Shown here in pieces: positions 23,022 to 33,754 of a stretch of DNA of 62,040 bases. The position numbers were made by a program, and so were the translations under genes. Within the stretch, counting starts at the first letter, position 1. Each line of letters begins with the position of its first letter. Below the pieces are notes generated by a model. That model worked only from the letters and a program-made list of their open reading frames with translations. It made no database searches and was not told the origin of the DNA. This DNA comes from Lobulomyces angularis. Taxonomy: Eukaryota; Chytridiomycota; Chytridiomycetes; Lobulomycetales; Lobulomycetaceae. The stretch covers positions 1-62,040 of the forward strand of contig JADHYX010000095.1 in assembly GCA_027604685.1 (NCBI GenBank). Reading direction: 5' to 3'.

Positions 23022-26000
23022 ATGGGTAATTTTTTCAATTAATCTTTAAATTATTGCTATTTGTTTATCTATGGGCTATAGGTGATTTTTTTGAAGAAGA
23101 ACTTGACGTTTTTGATGATGATGGTACTTTTTTTTTGCTTCTTAAATTACTGAATAATTTTATATCAAAGCCATGCAAGCGATGATGGAAATGGAAGAAA
23201 TTCTACATAATGAAAATTCAGTTACTCCAAATAACTTGAATTTACCGAAAAGAGTAGGAACATATGATTCATCGGAACTATTGACTGAAAATTTAACACT
23301 TCATAAATATCATTCAGATACAAACGCTTTTTCCGTATTACCAAAATTTTTAATGCTAAACAATTAATTGAAATATAAGTTTCGCGGAAGCTGTCATTCT
23401 CCTTCCAGTCGGCCATGTATTTCCCAAGATCCATTTCCACTAATTAGTAGCCAGCAGCAAGATGAAGTACAAAACCGGCAAAATATTTCTATTGGCGGAA
23501 TTATGTTTGAAGATTCAAGTGATGATGAAATAGAAAACACAAGCTCCAATGATGGTAAAGTTTATCATTTTTAAAAAAATAAATTTATTCTGGTAAGAAA
23601 AATCAGCCAAACTTATGGATTTCAATACATCAAATCTTATTGAAAGCAAAATTTCTATTGGGGGAGTGTCATTCGTAGAAACTGATGATGATGAAGGTCC
23701 ACAGGAATATGAAGGTGTCAAAAAATTTTCTGGATGCATTTCAAATAAGAATTTTTCAAAAAATGAAGTTGTATTTATGGATGACACAGAATTTAATGAG
23801 GCAAAAGCTATTAACCTTGAAAATGGTATTTTTCGTGAATATGACTACTAATTACTTTCATAAAGAGAAAATAAAAAAAAAAAAAATTAATTTGGAAGAC
23901 CCAGTTTTATTTGGTTCAAGTAAAAAAATATTTAATTACTGATAGTTTCATATATTTTAGAAACCAAAAAATTAACTTCTAGTGTTCTCTTCGAAGATTC
24001 TGATAACAATTATGAGAATTTTGTATTTGCTAAAAATTTAACTCCAAAGAAAAGTTTCACAGAGGCTAGTTTGGAAATCAATTTTCACTCTATGTCACCA
24101 AAAATGAGGTCTAGAAAGAGATCATATGAGGAGCAGGAATTTTTTATATCTGATAGATTTAAAAAGAAAAATGAAGAAACACTATTTTCTTCAAAACCTT
24201 CTAAATTTGTTAAGCATCAAAGTAGTGACGAAGAGAATGCAAATGAAGATTTTACCATAGAGGACAAAAGAGCAGTAAAGTTCGCTCAAAATTTATCACG
24301 ACAGCTACATCAAAATAATTTTTCAAGTAATAATGACTTTAAGTTGGTAAAAAGCAAAGACTTTACCGTTAAACCAAAAGACGCTATTTACTACTCAGTA
24401 CATATGGAGAACGGAGAAAAATTTTATTTTCCTAAAATCATAAAGAAAAAGATCAATTTCGATAGATATACAACTAATTGCAGTATTACTGAGAGCAAAA
24501 ACCTCAATTTTGGAAATATTCCTAACATGATAGATACATCACTGCAGGATAAAACTTCAGAGATTTTGCTAAAGGAGAACATTCAGATTAGTGGAAATCC
24601 TTTAAGAACTACCCTTTGGGTTAATAAATATGCTCCTAAACAATACATTGATTTGATTGGCAATGAAAGCTTGAATAGAAAAGTTTTAAATTGGGTTAAA
24701 CACTGGGATCAATGCTCCTTTGGAAAAAAATAAAAAAAAAAAAAATTAAAACAAATAAATTAATGTTAACAGAAAGTGACCCATATGGTAGACCTTTTAA
24801 AAAGGTTGTAATTGACTTGATTGTTTGTTGCACTTACTTTATTTAAATCTAGATATTGTTAATAAGTGGTAGAGCAGGACTCGGAAAAACCACATTGGCT
24901 CACGTTATTGGAAAACATGCTGGATATAATATTGTTGAGATTAATGCCAGTGATGATCGAACTGGAGAGGTAATCTTTATTACTAAAAATGCGCTTCATC
25001 TTCATTTTTAATTCAGGTCCTGAAAAACAAACTTCAAGGTGCTTTAACCAATCGTAACATCAATAATGGAAAACCTAATCTTATCGTAATTGATGAAATC
25101 GACGGAGCGAGTCAAACTGGTGGTGATCAGGTACAATAAAGTTCGTGTGTTTGTTTTACTTAATTTATTTAGAGCTTTATGAAATTTTTAACAGATCTCG
25201 TTAACAATGATGGAAAAACTGGATCTGCAGCATTTGACGCAGCAGGTATTTAACCCCAAATCCGTTTCTAAAAAATTTTCCGTTTCTGCAGGAATTAAAA
25301 AAAAAATGAAAAGAGCTACTCGCATTACAAGACCTATAATTTGCATTTGTAATGGTAAGATGAAAATCAGTGTCTTTTAAATACTTAAAGTTAGATTTAT
25401 ATGCACCTGTTTTAAAAACACTGCGAGCAATTGCCGAAATAGTAATTATACCTTCTCCTGCTCCCTTACAGGCGCTTTCAAAAAGGCTGGAAGAAATTTG
25501 TAAGTTGGAAGGATTAAGAACTGATATCCATTCTTTGATGCAACTTTGTTTAATTACGGATGGCGATTTAAGATCTTGTTTAAACACTTTGCAATTTGCT
25601 TATAGTAAAATCAGCACTATTGAGAAAAAAGAAAAGAAGAAAAAAAGATTTGACGTTGATTTTATTGAAAAATTGGATATTGGATTAAAAGATATGGAAA
25701 AAAATTTTTTTTTTATTTTAGAAGAACTATTCACTTTACCAATAAATAGTAAAAAAAATGGTATGGCAATTTCACACTGAAATTAAAAGTGATGATACTT
25801 TTCATTATAGCTAGTGTTGAGCATGGAAAATTTATACAACGCCTCTTCAAATTAATAATTTCTAATGATGATATTGAGAGACTGATTCAAGGCATTTTTG
25901 AAAATTATTTGAGTAGCTTAAATTCCAATGCAATGTCAAACTTATTTCAAATCTCTAAAAGTCATTCAGATTCGGCTTCTAGCAGGATTGATGCAGCGTT

Positions 26001-27446
26001 GGATTGGCTTAGTTTTTACGATATTTTAGATAGCAAAGTTAATCAGAACCCTAGCTGCTTTGGTTTGAAAGTATACCTGCCATATAGCTTAATAAGCTTT
26101 CATCACTTTTTTGCTAGTAGTTTTAAACGAAATAATTTGGTATATCCCAAAGCTGACTACCAGGTATAGTGATATGCTAAGTAAACCTGTTTATTATTCG
26201 AAAATTTAGAATTACTTGAAAAGAAAAAATTTAGAGAACATCTTAAATGAATTCAATTCTTCAATGGAATTAAAATCAAAACTTTTATGGGGCTTTAACA
26301 ACAGTAGAGAATTATACAATAAAGCTGGATCAAGTCCAATAAAAATCTTTTTGGAGTTTATTCCTTATTTATTAAAAATCATTTCACCTGAGTTAAAAGG
26401 CTATAATTTGGTGTTAATGAATGCAAAAGATAAATCAGCAGTTAAAAAACTGGTTGATATAATGTAATATAATTTTGAATAAATATAAGTAACCCCTTTG
26501 TTATTGACAGGTGCTCCAATGGTTTAATGTTTGTTCAGGAAAAGCAAAATTTAGGAGTATACGATTATAAATTACAACCGTAAACTTTAATATTTCTTTT
26601 CCAATTTTAAATTTTTATTAAAGTCCTATCGAACAGTTAATTGAATTCTCTGATTTTTTAACTCCAAAAAAAACATCTTCCTTTTTTAAAAAAAATCCTA
26701 AAATTTACAATACAGCATTAGTTAAAACTGGACATCAACAAACTATTTTGCGATTTTCTTATGGATTAAAACAAAGTACCACCAAAAAATTTTTCTATTT
26801 AATTTAATTTTATTATTTTCAGTTTTATCACTGGAAATCGAGAAGGAAAGATTAAGAAGGCTATATCACTTTATGGAAAAAAAAATTAAAAGTAAGACTA
26901 GTGAAAAGCAATAAATAAAATAATAACAATCTTAGGAAATATTGAATATGAAGCACACAAGCAAATAAATGGAAAAGAATCTGATGAAACGTAAACTATT
27001 TCACATTTCAATTCTTTGGAATAAATTTTTTAGGTTGGATTCAGCGGTTAACTTAAAACCTAGGGTAACTGCTCCAAAAATTGTTACAAACATCGAACCA
27101 GTGAAAATAGAGTCAATCAAGGTTTTTTAAATATTTGTAAAATTTTACTTTTAACATATTTTGTAGCCATTAAGGGATTTTTTTGGCCGCATAATTAAGA
27201 TAGAAGAAATAATTGAAACTGGTATGTAATTTCTATTTCTCTTCCTAACAGTATTTTCTTAAAAAATTCTTATTTTGCAGACACTGAAAAATCGTTTAAA
27301 AACGAAAAATTAAAAAATACTGTTTTGTATAAATACAACGAAGGTTTTTCAAATGCAGTAAGGTATTGTTTTAAATTAAAAAAACGTATTTTTGAAATGT
27401 ATTTTTTCTTTTTAGGAAGCCAGTGCTAATTAAGGATTTTTTTTAG
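23022..27446 (+). CDS. CTF18: Alternative clamp loader large subunit CTF18
   Basis: AAA+ subunit of the CTF18-RFC clamp loader, which loads PCNA and supports sister-chromatid cohesion and the replication checkpoint. The core shows LWVNKYAPKQYIDLIGNESL, WVKHWDQCSFGK, DPYGRPFKKILLISGRAGLG with KTTLAHVIGKHAGY (Walker A), INASDDR, LIVIDEIDGAS (Walker B), RPIICICNDLYAPVLKTLRA and GDLRSCLNTLQFAY. The C-terminus has the family ending YKYNEGFSNAVRKPVLIKDF. Roughly 1,080 residues and about 16 exons. The start is inferred: a 4-nt first exon (ATGG, 23022-23025) joined to GTGATTTTTTTGAAG reads MGDFFEEELDVFDDD. The N-terminal region repeats an ISIGG..F(E/V)(D/T) motif on separate exons. The frame breaks near 24731 at an A-run with no GT donor; see findings. 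Confidence 0.9.
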
Positions 27447-27831
27447 TTGCATAATTTCATGATGGCACAAAATCTGTATCATGATGAACTTTCTTTATTT
27501 TAGTTAATATCCAACCATTTTCAAATAACTAGTATTTTTACGAAAGCTAGATTTAATTGGTTTATTTCTTAAAATTTACATTTTATGTGTATTAATAACG
27601 CATTTTTAAATTTTCCATTATTTACTCTACTGTTTCCGCATCATCGGTTCATACAATTTCATACATATATCTGTTTGTTATTATGTACTTTAAAAGTTAA
27701 CGTTGCCTGGGTTTCTGTCTAGCGCTATCTATATCTTTCACAAATTTATTGTTATTTTTATAAAATTTCTTAATATTTTTTGCAATAACCTCATTTGAAA
27801 AACTTTGGAAAACCAAAGCCTATTTAAACAA
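27447..27831. other. Gene-free spacer
   Basis: About 385 bases between CTF18 and the Mit_KHE1-family gene, presumably a 3' UTR plus a promoter. Nothing else recognised. Confidence 0.5.
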
Positions 27832-28826
27832 ATGCGATTCATATTTTTACCATTATACAAAAATCATCTTTTTAAACATGCTGCAATCAGAACCCCCAGT
27901 CTTCTAACTGATGGTAATAGTACCTCTTACACAAACAAGGTAGCTTTCTTGTAGTTGTTCTCTATTTAATTTTTTTTTTTTTTTATTGAGATAGGTGATA
28001 AATTGGGGTATTCATAAATATCATGCATTGGAGAAAGGTATTTAAATAGTTATTGGAAACGTTCTCATATTTTTTTTTTTTGTTTTAGCTAATGAAGGTA
28101 CCATTAGTCATAAATGTAAGTAAAAAGAACTTAAGTTTTGAGCTTTTAACAATTTTTTTTTTAGTGAGTGTTTATGGAAATAAAGTATTAGAAAAGATTT
28201 CTCAAGATGAGTGGTAATTACAAACAAATTGGTAAAATTAACTTCCAAAATTTAAGGTTTTTGAAGAGTATTCCGAAACAAGAGAATTTAAAAGCGTCAA
28301 TAAAAAAAGTAGAATTTTTATATCCGTCCAAATTAGACAATGTTGAGTTGCTAAACCACTTAAAATCATTTGCAGTCGAAAAGATGGTTATGCATCAAAA
28401 ATATCTCTATTTGTCAATTCTTGTACTTCCAGTTAGTATATCTTTTAGTATCCTTCCAGGACCAAATCTGCCGTTGGCATACAATGCATTTCGCTTGTAT
28501 TCTCACTACTATGCGTTACACGGTGCTAAAAGCTTGAAATATTTAGCAGAAAATAAAGATGTTAAGATTGAATTTTTAAAAAATGAAAAATTGGATGCGT
28601 TTTTTAACAAAATTGAGAAAAATATTGAATATGAAGTAATCTCACCATCTCAGGTGGAAGAGTTACTGCAGTTGCATAACACTGAAGAATTTGGAGGAGA
28701 AAATTTTTACAGAGATTTAGAAAGGTGAAAAATTTATTAAATTTCTATTTATTTTATTGTTTAATTGTTTTCAGAACGCATCATCAGTTTTTGAAAGCTT
28801 ATGAGAGTGAATATATTAATAAATAG
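27832..28826 (+). CDS. Mitochondrial K+/H+ exchange-related protein (Mit_KHE1 family)
   Basis: Member of the family first linked to mitochondrial potassium/proton exchange in fungi, expected at the inner mitochondrial membrane. Six exons give about 245 residues. The N-terminus MRFIFLPLYKNHLFKHAA and the segment INWGIHKYHALEKANEGTIS are typical. The DEWFLKSIPK and VEFLYPSKLDNVELLNHL block is followed by the hydrophobic pair and hallmark SILPGPNLPLAYNAFRLYSH with YYALHGAKSLKYL. An intron (donor GTAATTACAA, near 28212) must be removed to bypass the in-frame TGGTAA at about 28210. With it spliced, DEW joins FLKSIPK, exactly the conserved order. The stop is TAG at 28824-28826. Whether the family is itself an exchanger is not settled. 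Confidence 0.85.
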
Positions 28827-29143
28827 TTTGATTTATTTATTTAGCTTTTTTACTATTAATAGAATGTTAAATTTGCAATTAACTATTGCACACACAGTGT
28901 TCTACTTTAACCCGGAGTTTTAGTAGTTTTACTTATCAGACTTTTAAAGAGTTGAAACTTACTGTGCACCTATGAATTATTTGCTTCAAAATTATCTTTA
29001 AATGTGGTCGTACCATCTTTGTGCGTTTGTACTTGACAAACTTGTGATTTCTTTTAAAATTTTTATTATAAAAAGAGATTTTTTTTTGGTTGAAACAGAA
29101 AAAACCTAAAAATAGAATATAATCAATAAAATTAACCATTAAA
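28827..29143. other. Gene-free spacer
   Basis: About 320 bases. A minus-strand frame (28936-29139) has a lysine-rich, protein-like stretch, but it has no splice support or family match and is left uncalled. Confidence 0.4.
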
Positions 29144-29424
29144 ATGTCCGCAAATGTATAATTAAAAAAAAACTAATTTATTAACCTGAAATTAAAAGGG
29201 AAAAAAATCAGTAAAACCATCCAGTAAAGCTGTTGTTAATAAACCAAAAGGAGGTAAAATACAATTTTTTTTTTCTTCTTTTTTTTTTTTTTTTAAATTA
29301 CTATAATTTTATTACTATTTGAATTCAATTCTTTAAAATTGTTTATTTCCTTTTAGGTAAAGCGAAGGAGGAGGCAAGAGCAAAACTGAAAGCAAAGAAG
29401 GAGGAAAAGGGCAAAGCTCGTTAA
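29144..29424 (+). CDS. Tiny lysine/alanine-rich protein
   Basis: Three exons: ATGTCCGCAAAT (29144-29155), a middle exon starting GGAAAAAAATCAG near 29200, and a last exon starting GTAAAGCGAAGGAGG near 29357. They join to a protein of about 45 residues beginning MSANGKKSVKPSSKAVVNKP. Its C-terminal half is a charged helix, AKEEARAKLKAKKEEKGKAR. Both introns have clean GT...AG ends, and the last exon is notably less A/T-rich than its surroundings, which supports coding. Its size and Lys/Ala/Glu makeup recall small ribosome-associated proteins such as TMA7, but the sequence does not match well enough to name it. A short gene like this is easily missed by automatic annotation. Confidence 0.55.
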
Positions 29425-29660
29425 AAGCAGTTATTTTTTCTTTATAGAATTAATTTTACCAAATTTTTAAACATTTCAATGTTTTATTTCTTTACTTTAT
29501 ATAATGTCACATTTAAATCTGTATTACAGTGTGTTTTACTTTAAGAATTAACACTTGTTATCAATTTAAGTTTAAATGAATAAAATCTATTTTGAAAAAG
29601 GCTTCGGTGGCGCAAACTTTTTTTTAAAATCCAATTTTTTAACAAGAAGGTTGTTCACAG

Positions 29661-31306
29661 ATGAACACTTATCCTGGTATGCAGCTAAATTATATATGCA
29701 GTATTTGTAATAGCTTTTGACTTTTAATACTATTTTTCTAAGGAGGTTACAGTCAAAACAGTTTGGGACAACAGAATCAATATAGACCACCCAACCCTCC
29801 TCAACAATTACCCCCTGGATGGTATGTAGAATTATTTGATGAGCTGCACGTTAATTAATTAAATGTTACTAAAAATTTTTATTAAAACACCTTTAATAAA
29901 CTTTTTACAGGATTAGTCAGATGGACCCGATGGGAAGACAATTTTTTGTGGATACAAAAACTGGAGGTTTTTATTGTTTTCTTCTTCTCTCTAATTTACT
30001 TTTTTTAAGTTTCGCACTGGACTTTGCCAAATGTTTTACCTCCACAACAGCCAATTTATCAACCACCGGCACAGCAACCAATGAATCCTCACGTTCAGGG
30101 TGGAAGAAAAAAAGGTTTTTTTCTTCTTAATTAAGTCACTAAAAATGAAAATTTTGGAACAGCACTTTTAATTGGTATAAACTACACTGGTACACGAGCA
30201 GCACTTGCAGGTATAGTATTTTTGTGTATTTCATTAATTAGACTTCTAGGGTGTCACAATGATGTCAAAAATGTTAAACAATTCATTACCAGAACTTATG
30301 GTTATCAAGATAACATTAATTCAATGGTGTGCCTTACAGATGACCAGACTAATCCGCTGTTTATTCCCACTAGGCAAAATATTATCAACGGTATTTTGTA
30401 TTTTTTTTTTTCTATTAATTTTCAATTAGCTATGAGGTGGTTGGTACAAGATGCTCGACCTGGTGACAGTTTTTTCTTCCACTTTTCTGGACACGGTTCT
30501 AAACAGAAAGATAAGGATGGAGATGAAGATGATGGATATGATGAAACTATATGCCCTTTAGATTACGAAAGGGCTGGGATGATCACTGATGACGAAATGA
30601 ACACGATTATGTGTAGACCTCTTCCACAGGGCTGCAGATTTGTCGGTATAACTATTTTGCACCTTTTTTCGTTTTTAATTGTTTAGGAATTTTTGATAGT
30701 TGCCATTCCGGTACTGCATTGGATTTGTAAGTTTTTATTTACAGGGTTGTGTTTAATATTTATACTTTCGTGTAGTCCTTATCAATATACTCCGGACGGA
30801 AAAATCAAAGAAAGGACTGCCATAAAGAATATAGGCGGTATCGGAAAAAGGTTGCTTGGAGACCTTAATTCGGGGAAAGTTTTCAATCCTACGTCACTAT
30901 TCGGAGATATAAAAAATGCCTTAGGAACAGAAAATGCTACCAAGAAAACCAAGGAAACAAGAGGCACGAGAGCTTATTGCATTATGCTTAGTGGTTGTAA
31001 AGATGTACAAACAAGTATTACACATGGAAGTTTTCTTTGATTTAACTGCACTTTATACTCTATAGGCGCAGACACTGCTATAAATGGAAGAGCAACTGGT
31101 GCAATGACCCATTCTTTAATGAAATGCATTCAAAATAATCCCTCCCCAACATTTTTTGAACTATTGCAACAGTAATGAAACTTAAAAAATGATTTTAACT
31201 GTTTTAATCATTTAGGGTGAGAGCAACTTTAAAAAATGAATACTCCCAAATTCCACAATTTAGTTCTGGATTTCCAATAAATTTTAGTGATAGATTTTAC
31301 CTATAG
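29661..31306 (+). CDS. MCA1: Type I metacaspase with N-terminal WW domain
   Basis: Cysteine peptidase that cleaves after Arg/Lys, usually calcium-activated and cytosolic, with roles in protein quality control and cell death. About ten exons give roughly 390 residues. The N-terminus is a Gln/Pro-rich prodomain (YRPPNPPQQLPPGWI) containing a WW domain: LPPGW, RQFFVDTKTG, SHW, then a proline at residues about 30-60. The p20 domain starts KKALLIGINYTGTRAALAGC and has the catalytic His in FFFHFSGHGSKQKDKDGDED and the catalytic Cys in GIFDSCHSGTALDF. The acidic loop DGDEDDGYDET is the expected calcium-site neighbour. The p10 part includes IMLSGCKDVQTS and ATGAMTHSLMKCI. The stop is TAG at 31304-31306. 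ATG 29661 is the first good start. Confidence 0.92.
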
Positions 31307-31701
31307 ATACGTCTTCTTAAAGGGCATTTCGCTATTACCTATCAACTATGTGTGCAATCGAAGTTAATTGATATACTTTATCAGTTAGCAGATATATAAA
31401 TCTACAAATAAATTTCGTTTTTTTATTCACTCTCCTTGAAAACATTATTTTCTGTTGCATAGCAGAAAAAACAATTCACATGCATATTCTCAGTTGCAGA
31501 ACACTGATATTCTGTGAAAACTATATTTTCATTATATCAATGAAATAATAGCTGTGATGAAAAAAACAAAAATGGTGCTGCTAAAATTACGTTACATTTT
31601 TTGAATAGTTATTATGTATTTCAAAAATTTTTTAAACTGTGAAATTTTATTACAATATTTATTTAGCAGCAAATGGGTTATCCCTATATAAATGGAAAAT
31701 A
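31307..31701. other. Convergent 3' intergenic spacer
   Basis: About 395 bases between the 3' ends of the metacaspase (+) and NDUFA5 (-). A/T-rich, no gene seen. Confidence 0.5.
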
Positions 31702-32264
31702 TCAATAGGAAAACATTTTGTATAGATACCACTGACCGGGAACAGGAGCCTCAGCCAAATTTTTATCGTAGACTTGCCATTCTAACATTTTGGGTAACAA
31801 ATTAATTTCATCTTCAGCTTGCTCAATTAGTTCCTATTTACAATCAGATAAATAAAAGAAAGACAACCCAACCTCAATTTGCCCACAGTCAATTTTTTCT
31901 TCAATTTTTTGAATATCCTTTTCATTTTCAACAATTTTTAATCTATATTTTGCAATGGCATTGGCACTTTGAGCTAAAACAGCGTCTGGAGGAAATCTTT
32001 GAATTTTAATAAAAAAAAAAAATTAAGATTGTAAAAATAAAAATAAAAACAACTGCTTACCTTTCAGAAAGATGAATAATTCTAGAGTATAATGACATTA
32101 ATTGTGGTCTGGGGTTTGCATTAACAGGAATTCCAGGTAATCCTGTCGTCTAAAATGAAAATATATATACAAAAAGTAAATCCAAAAAAAAATTTTAATT
32201 TCAAAGGTCTCTTCCTTTATAAATTTACCTTTTTAAGTGAGAAAAGGATCTTTGTTAATCTCAT
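31702..32264 (-). CDS. NDUFA5: Complex I accessory subunit NDUFA5 (B13)
   Basis: Accessory subunit of the hydrophilic arm of mitochondrial NADH:ubiquinone oxidoreductase, on the matrix side. Four exons give about 125 residues. The first exon (from ATG 32264, MRLTKILFSLKK) joins in frame to TTGLPGIPVNANPRPQLMSL, the hallmark N-terminus of the family. Next come YSRIIHLSERFPPDAVLAQS, IEEKIDCGQIEELIEQAEDE and the conserved ending INLLPKMLEWQVYDK and PVPGQWYLYKM. The stop is TGA at 31702-31704. The gene is divergent from PEX14, with only 86 bases between start codons, so the two probably share a promoter. It shows that the organism has a complex I. Confidence 0.9.
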
Positions 32265-32350
32265 TATTAAAAAAAATTTTTGTAAAAAATTAAGACAAAA
32301 ATGGAAAATTAATTTGAATTTAAAAAAAAAAAAAAAAATTAGATAGGCCA

Positions 32351-33458
32351 ATGTCAGAAGAAAAAATTCAGTCTGCAGTTAGATTTCTTAAGGATCCAAA
32401 AGTTCAATCTGCCCCATTAACTAAAAGAATTGCTTTTTTGGAATCAAAAGGGTTAAGTAGTGATGAAATTCAGCTAGCCCTTCAACAAGTTAATAACAAT
32501 AGTACCAATAATTCTGGTAACCTATCTAACAGTCAGCATCCACCATTTGGTCAGAACCAACCTCAGGCGCAGCAGGTCTACCTTCCACAACCGGCTTCTT
32601 ATGACTGGAAAGACTACGTTCTTGGCACAATTTCTGTTGTTGGGGCTGGTTATTTGACTTTTCAGTTCTTTCATGTATGTATTATTTTTTTAGTAATCTA
32701 AAAAAAAACTACTGTTGTTACTTTTTATACTTACTTCCATTAGCAAACCATTTAATTTTACTTTTTATTAAAAAGAACTACATTTTACCTTTGGTATCGT
32801 GGCCAAATCAATCTCAATTAAAAGATTCAACTGAACAAATTGACAAGCAGTTGATGACATCAACAAAAACTTTAGAAGCAGTTCAATTAACGACCTCTGA
32901 AATGATGAAGGCTGTTAAAATTCAAAGTGAAAGTGTATCCAAATCGCTTGCCAATATGGAAGAAGTTTTAGAAGAATTGAAGAACAACGATGAAAAAAGA
33001 GAGGAAGACTTAAAAGATTTAAAATCTGAAATTGAATTGATACGCGAAGTGATTCCCAAGGTAAAGTTTTTTTTATTATCGAAGATCAATGAAAGTATAA
33101 AGTTTTCTAATATTTGTCTTAGATGATGGATAAATCAAAAGATTCTCAAACTGCGGTCCTGACTGATTTACAAGATGATATAAAATCTTTAAAGAATTTA
33201 TTGGTTAATAGGAGAATTCCATTTTCTAATAATTCAAGTGTTCCATCACCTAGCCAAAGCCTTCCTAATGGATTAAGCGCAAATAATGACACAGTTTCGG
33301 ATCCAGGAGTTAGGAGTCCAGTAACCGTTTCAAGTAAATTAATGGATTCACCAGCAAAGCCTTTTCAACTTTCTTCGAAACCATCTATCCCTGCGTGGCA
33401 GTTAAGTGAAAACACTAATGTTTCACAGTCTGAAAAAGTGGAAAGTAGTGAAGAATAA
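32351..33458 (+). CDS. PEX14: Peroxisomal membrane protein PEX14
   Basis: Docking protein of the peroxisomal import machinery, which receives cargo-loaded PEX5. Three exons give about 320 residues. Residues 1-50 are the PEX5-binding PEX14 domain: SAVRFLKDPKVQSAPLTKRI, then AFLESKGLSSDEIQLALQQV. A Pro/Gln-rich linker follows, then the hydrophobic membrane segment VLGTISVVGAGYLTFQFF. After the first intron the sequence NYILPLVSWPNQSQLKDSTE matches the post-membrane region, and a long coiled coil follows (SVSKSLANMEEVLEELKNND, then KREEDLKDLKSEIELIREVI). The C-terminus is Ser/Pro-rich and disordered. The stop is TAA at 33456-33458. Confidence 0.9.
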
Positions 33459-33754
33459 AACTTTTTTTAACATTTAAACAAGGGGTTGTAGAAAGAAGTA
33501 TTTCACTTAATATTGTAAATGGATAATAAGAATTATGTCAAATTAAATATAGAAAAATATATATATTGAGAAAGTTAAAATATAAAACGTTGATTAATTA
33601 AGTATTACAAATAATTTCTGTTTCAGAACAAAGGGATCTGAGAAATAGCTTAAAAACTTTTACTTTGGCGGATTATAAGTACTTCACAACAAATTTTCTA
33701 GGATAAGAATATTATATTTTAAAACTAGTATAAAAGCAAAAAGTTTATAGTAAT

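Noticed and set aside
28936..29139. Small minus-strand gene near 29 kb
   Set aside because: The frame is lysine-rich and protein-like in part, but it has no family match or clear splice structure and overlaps the 5' region of the small basic protein gene.
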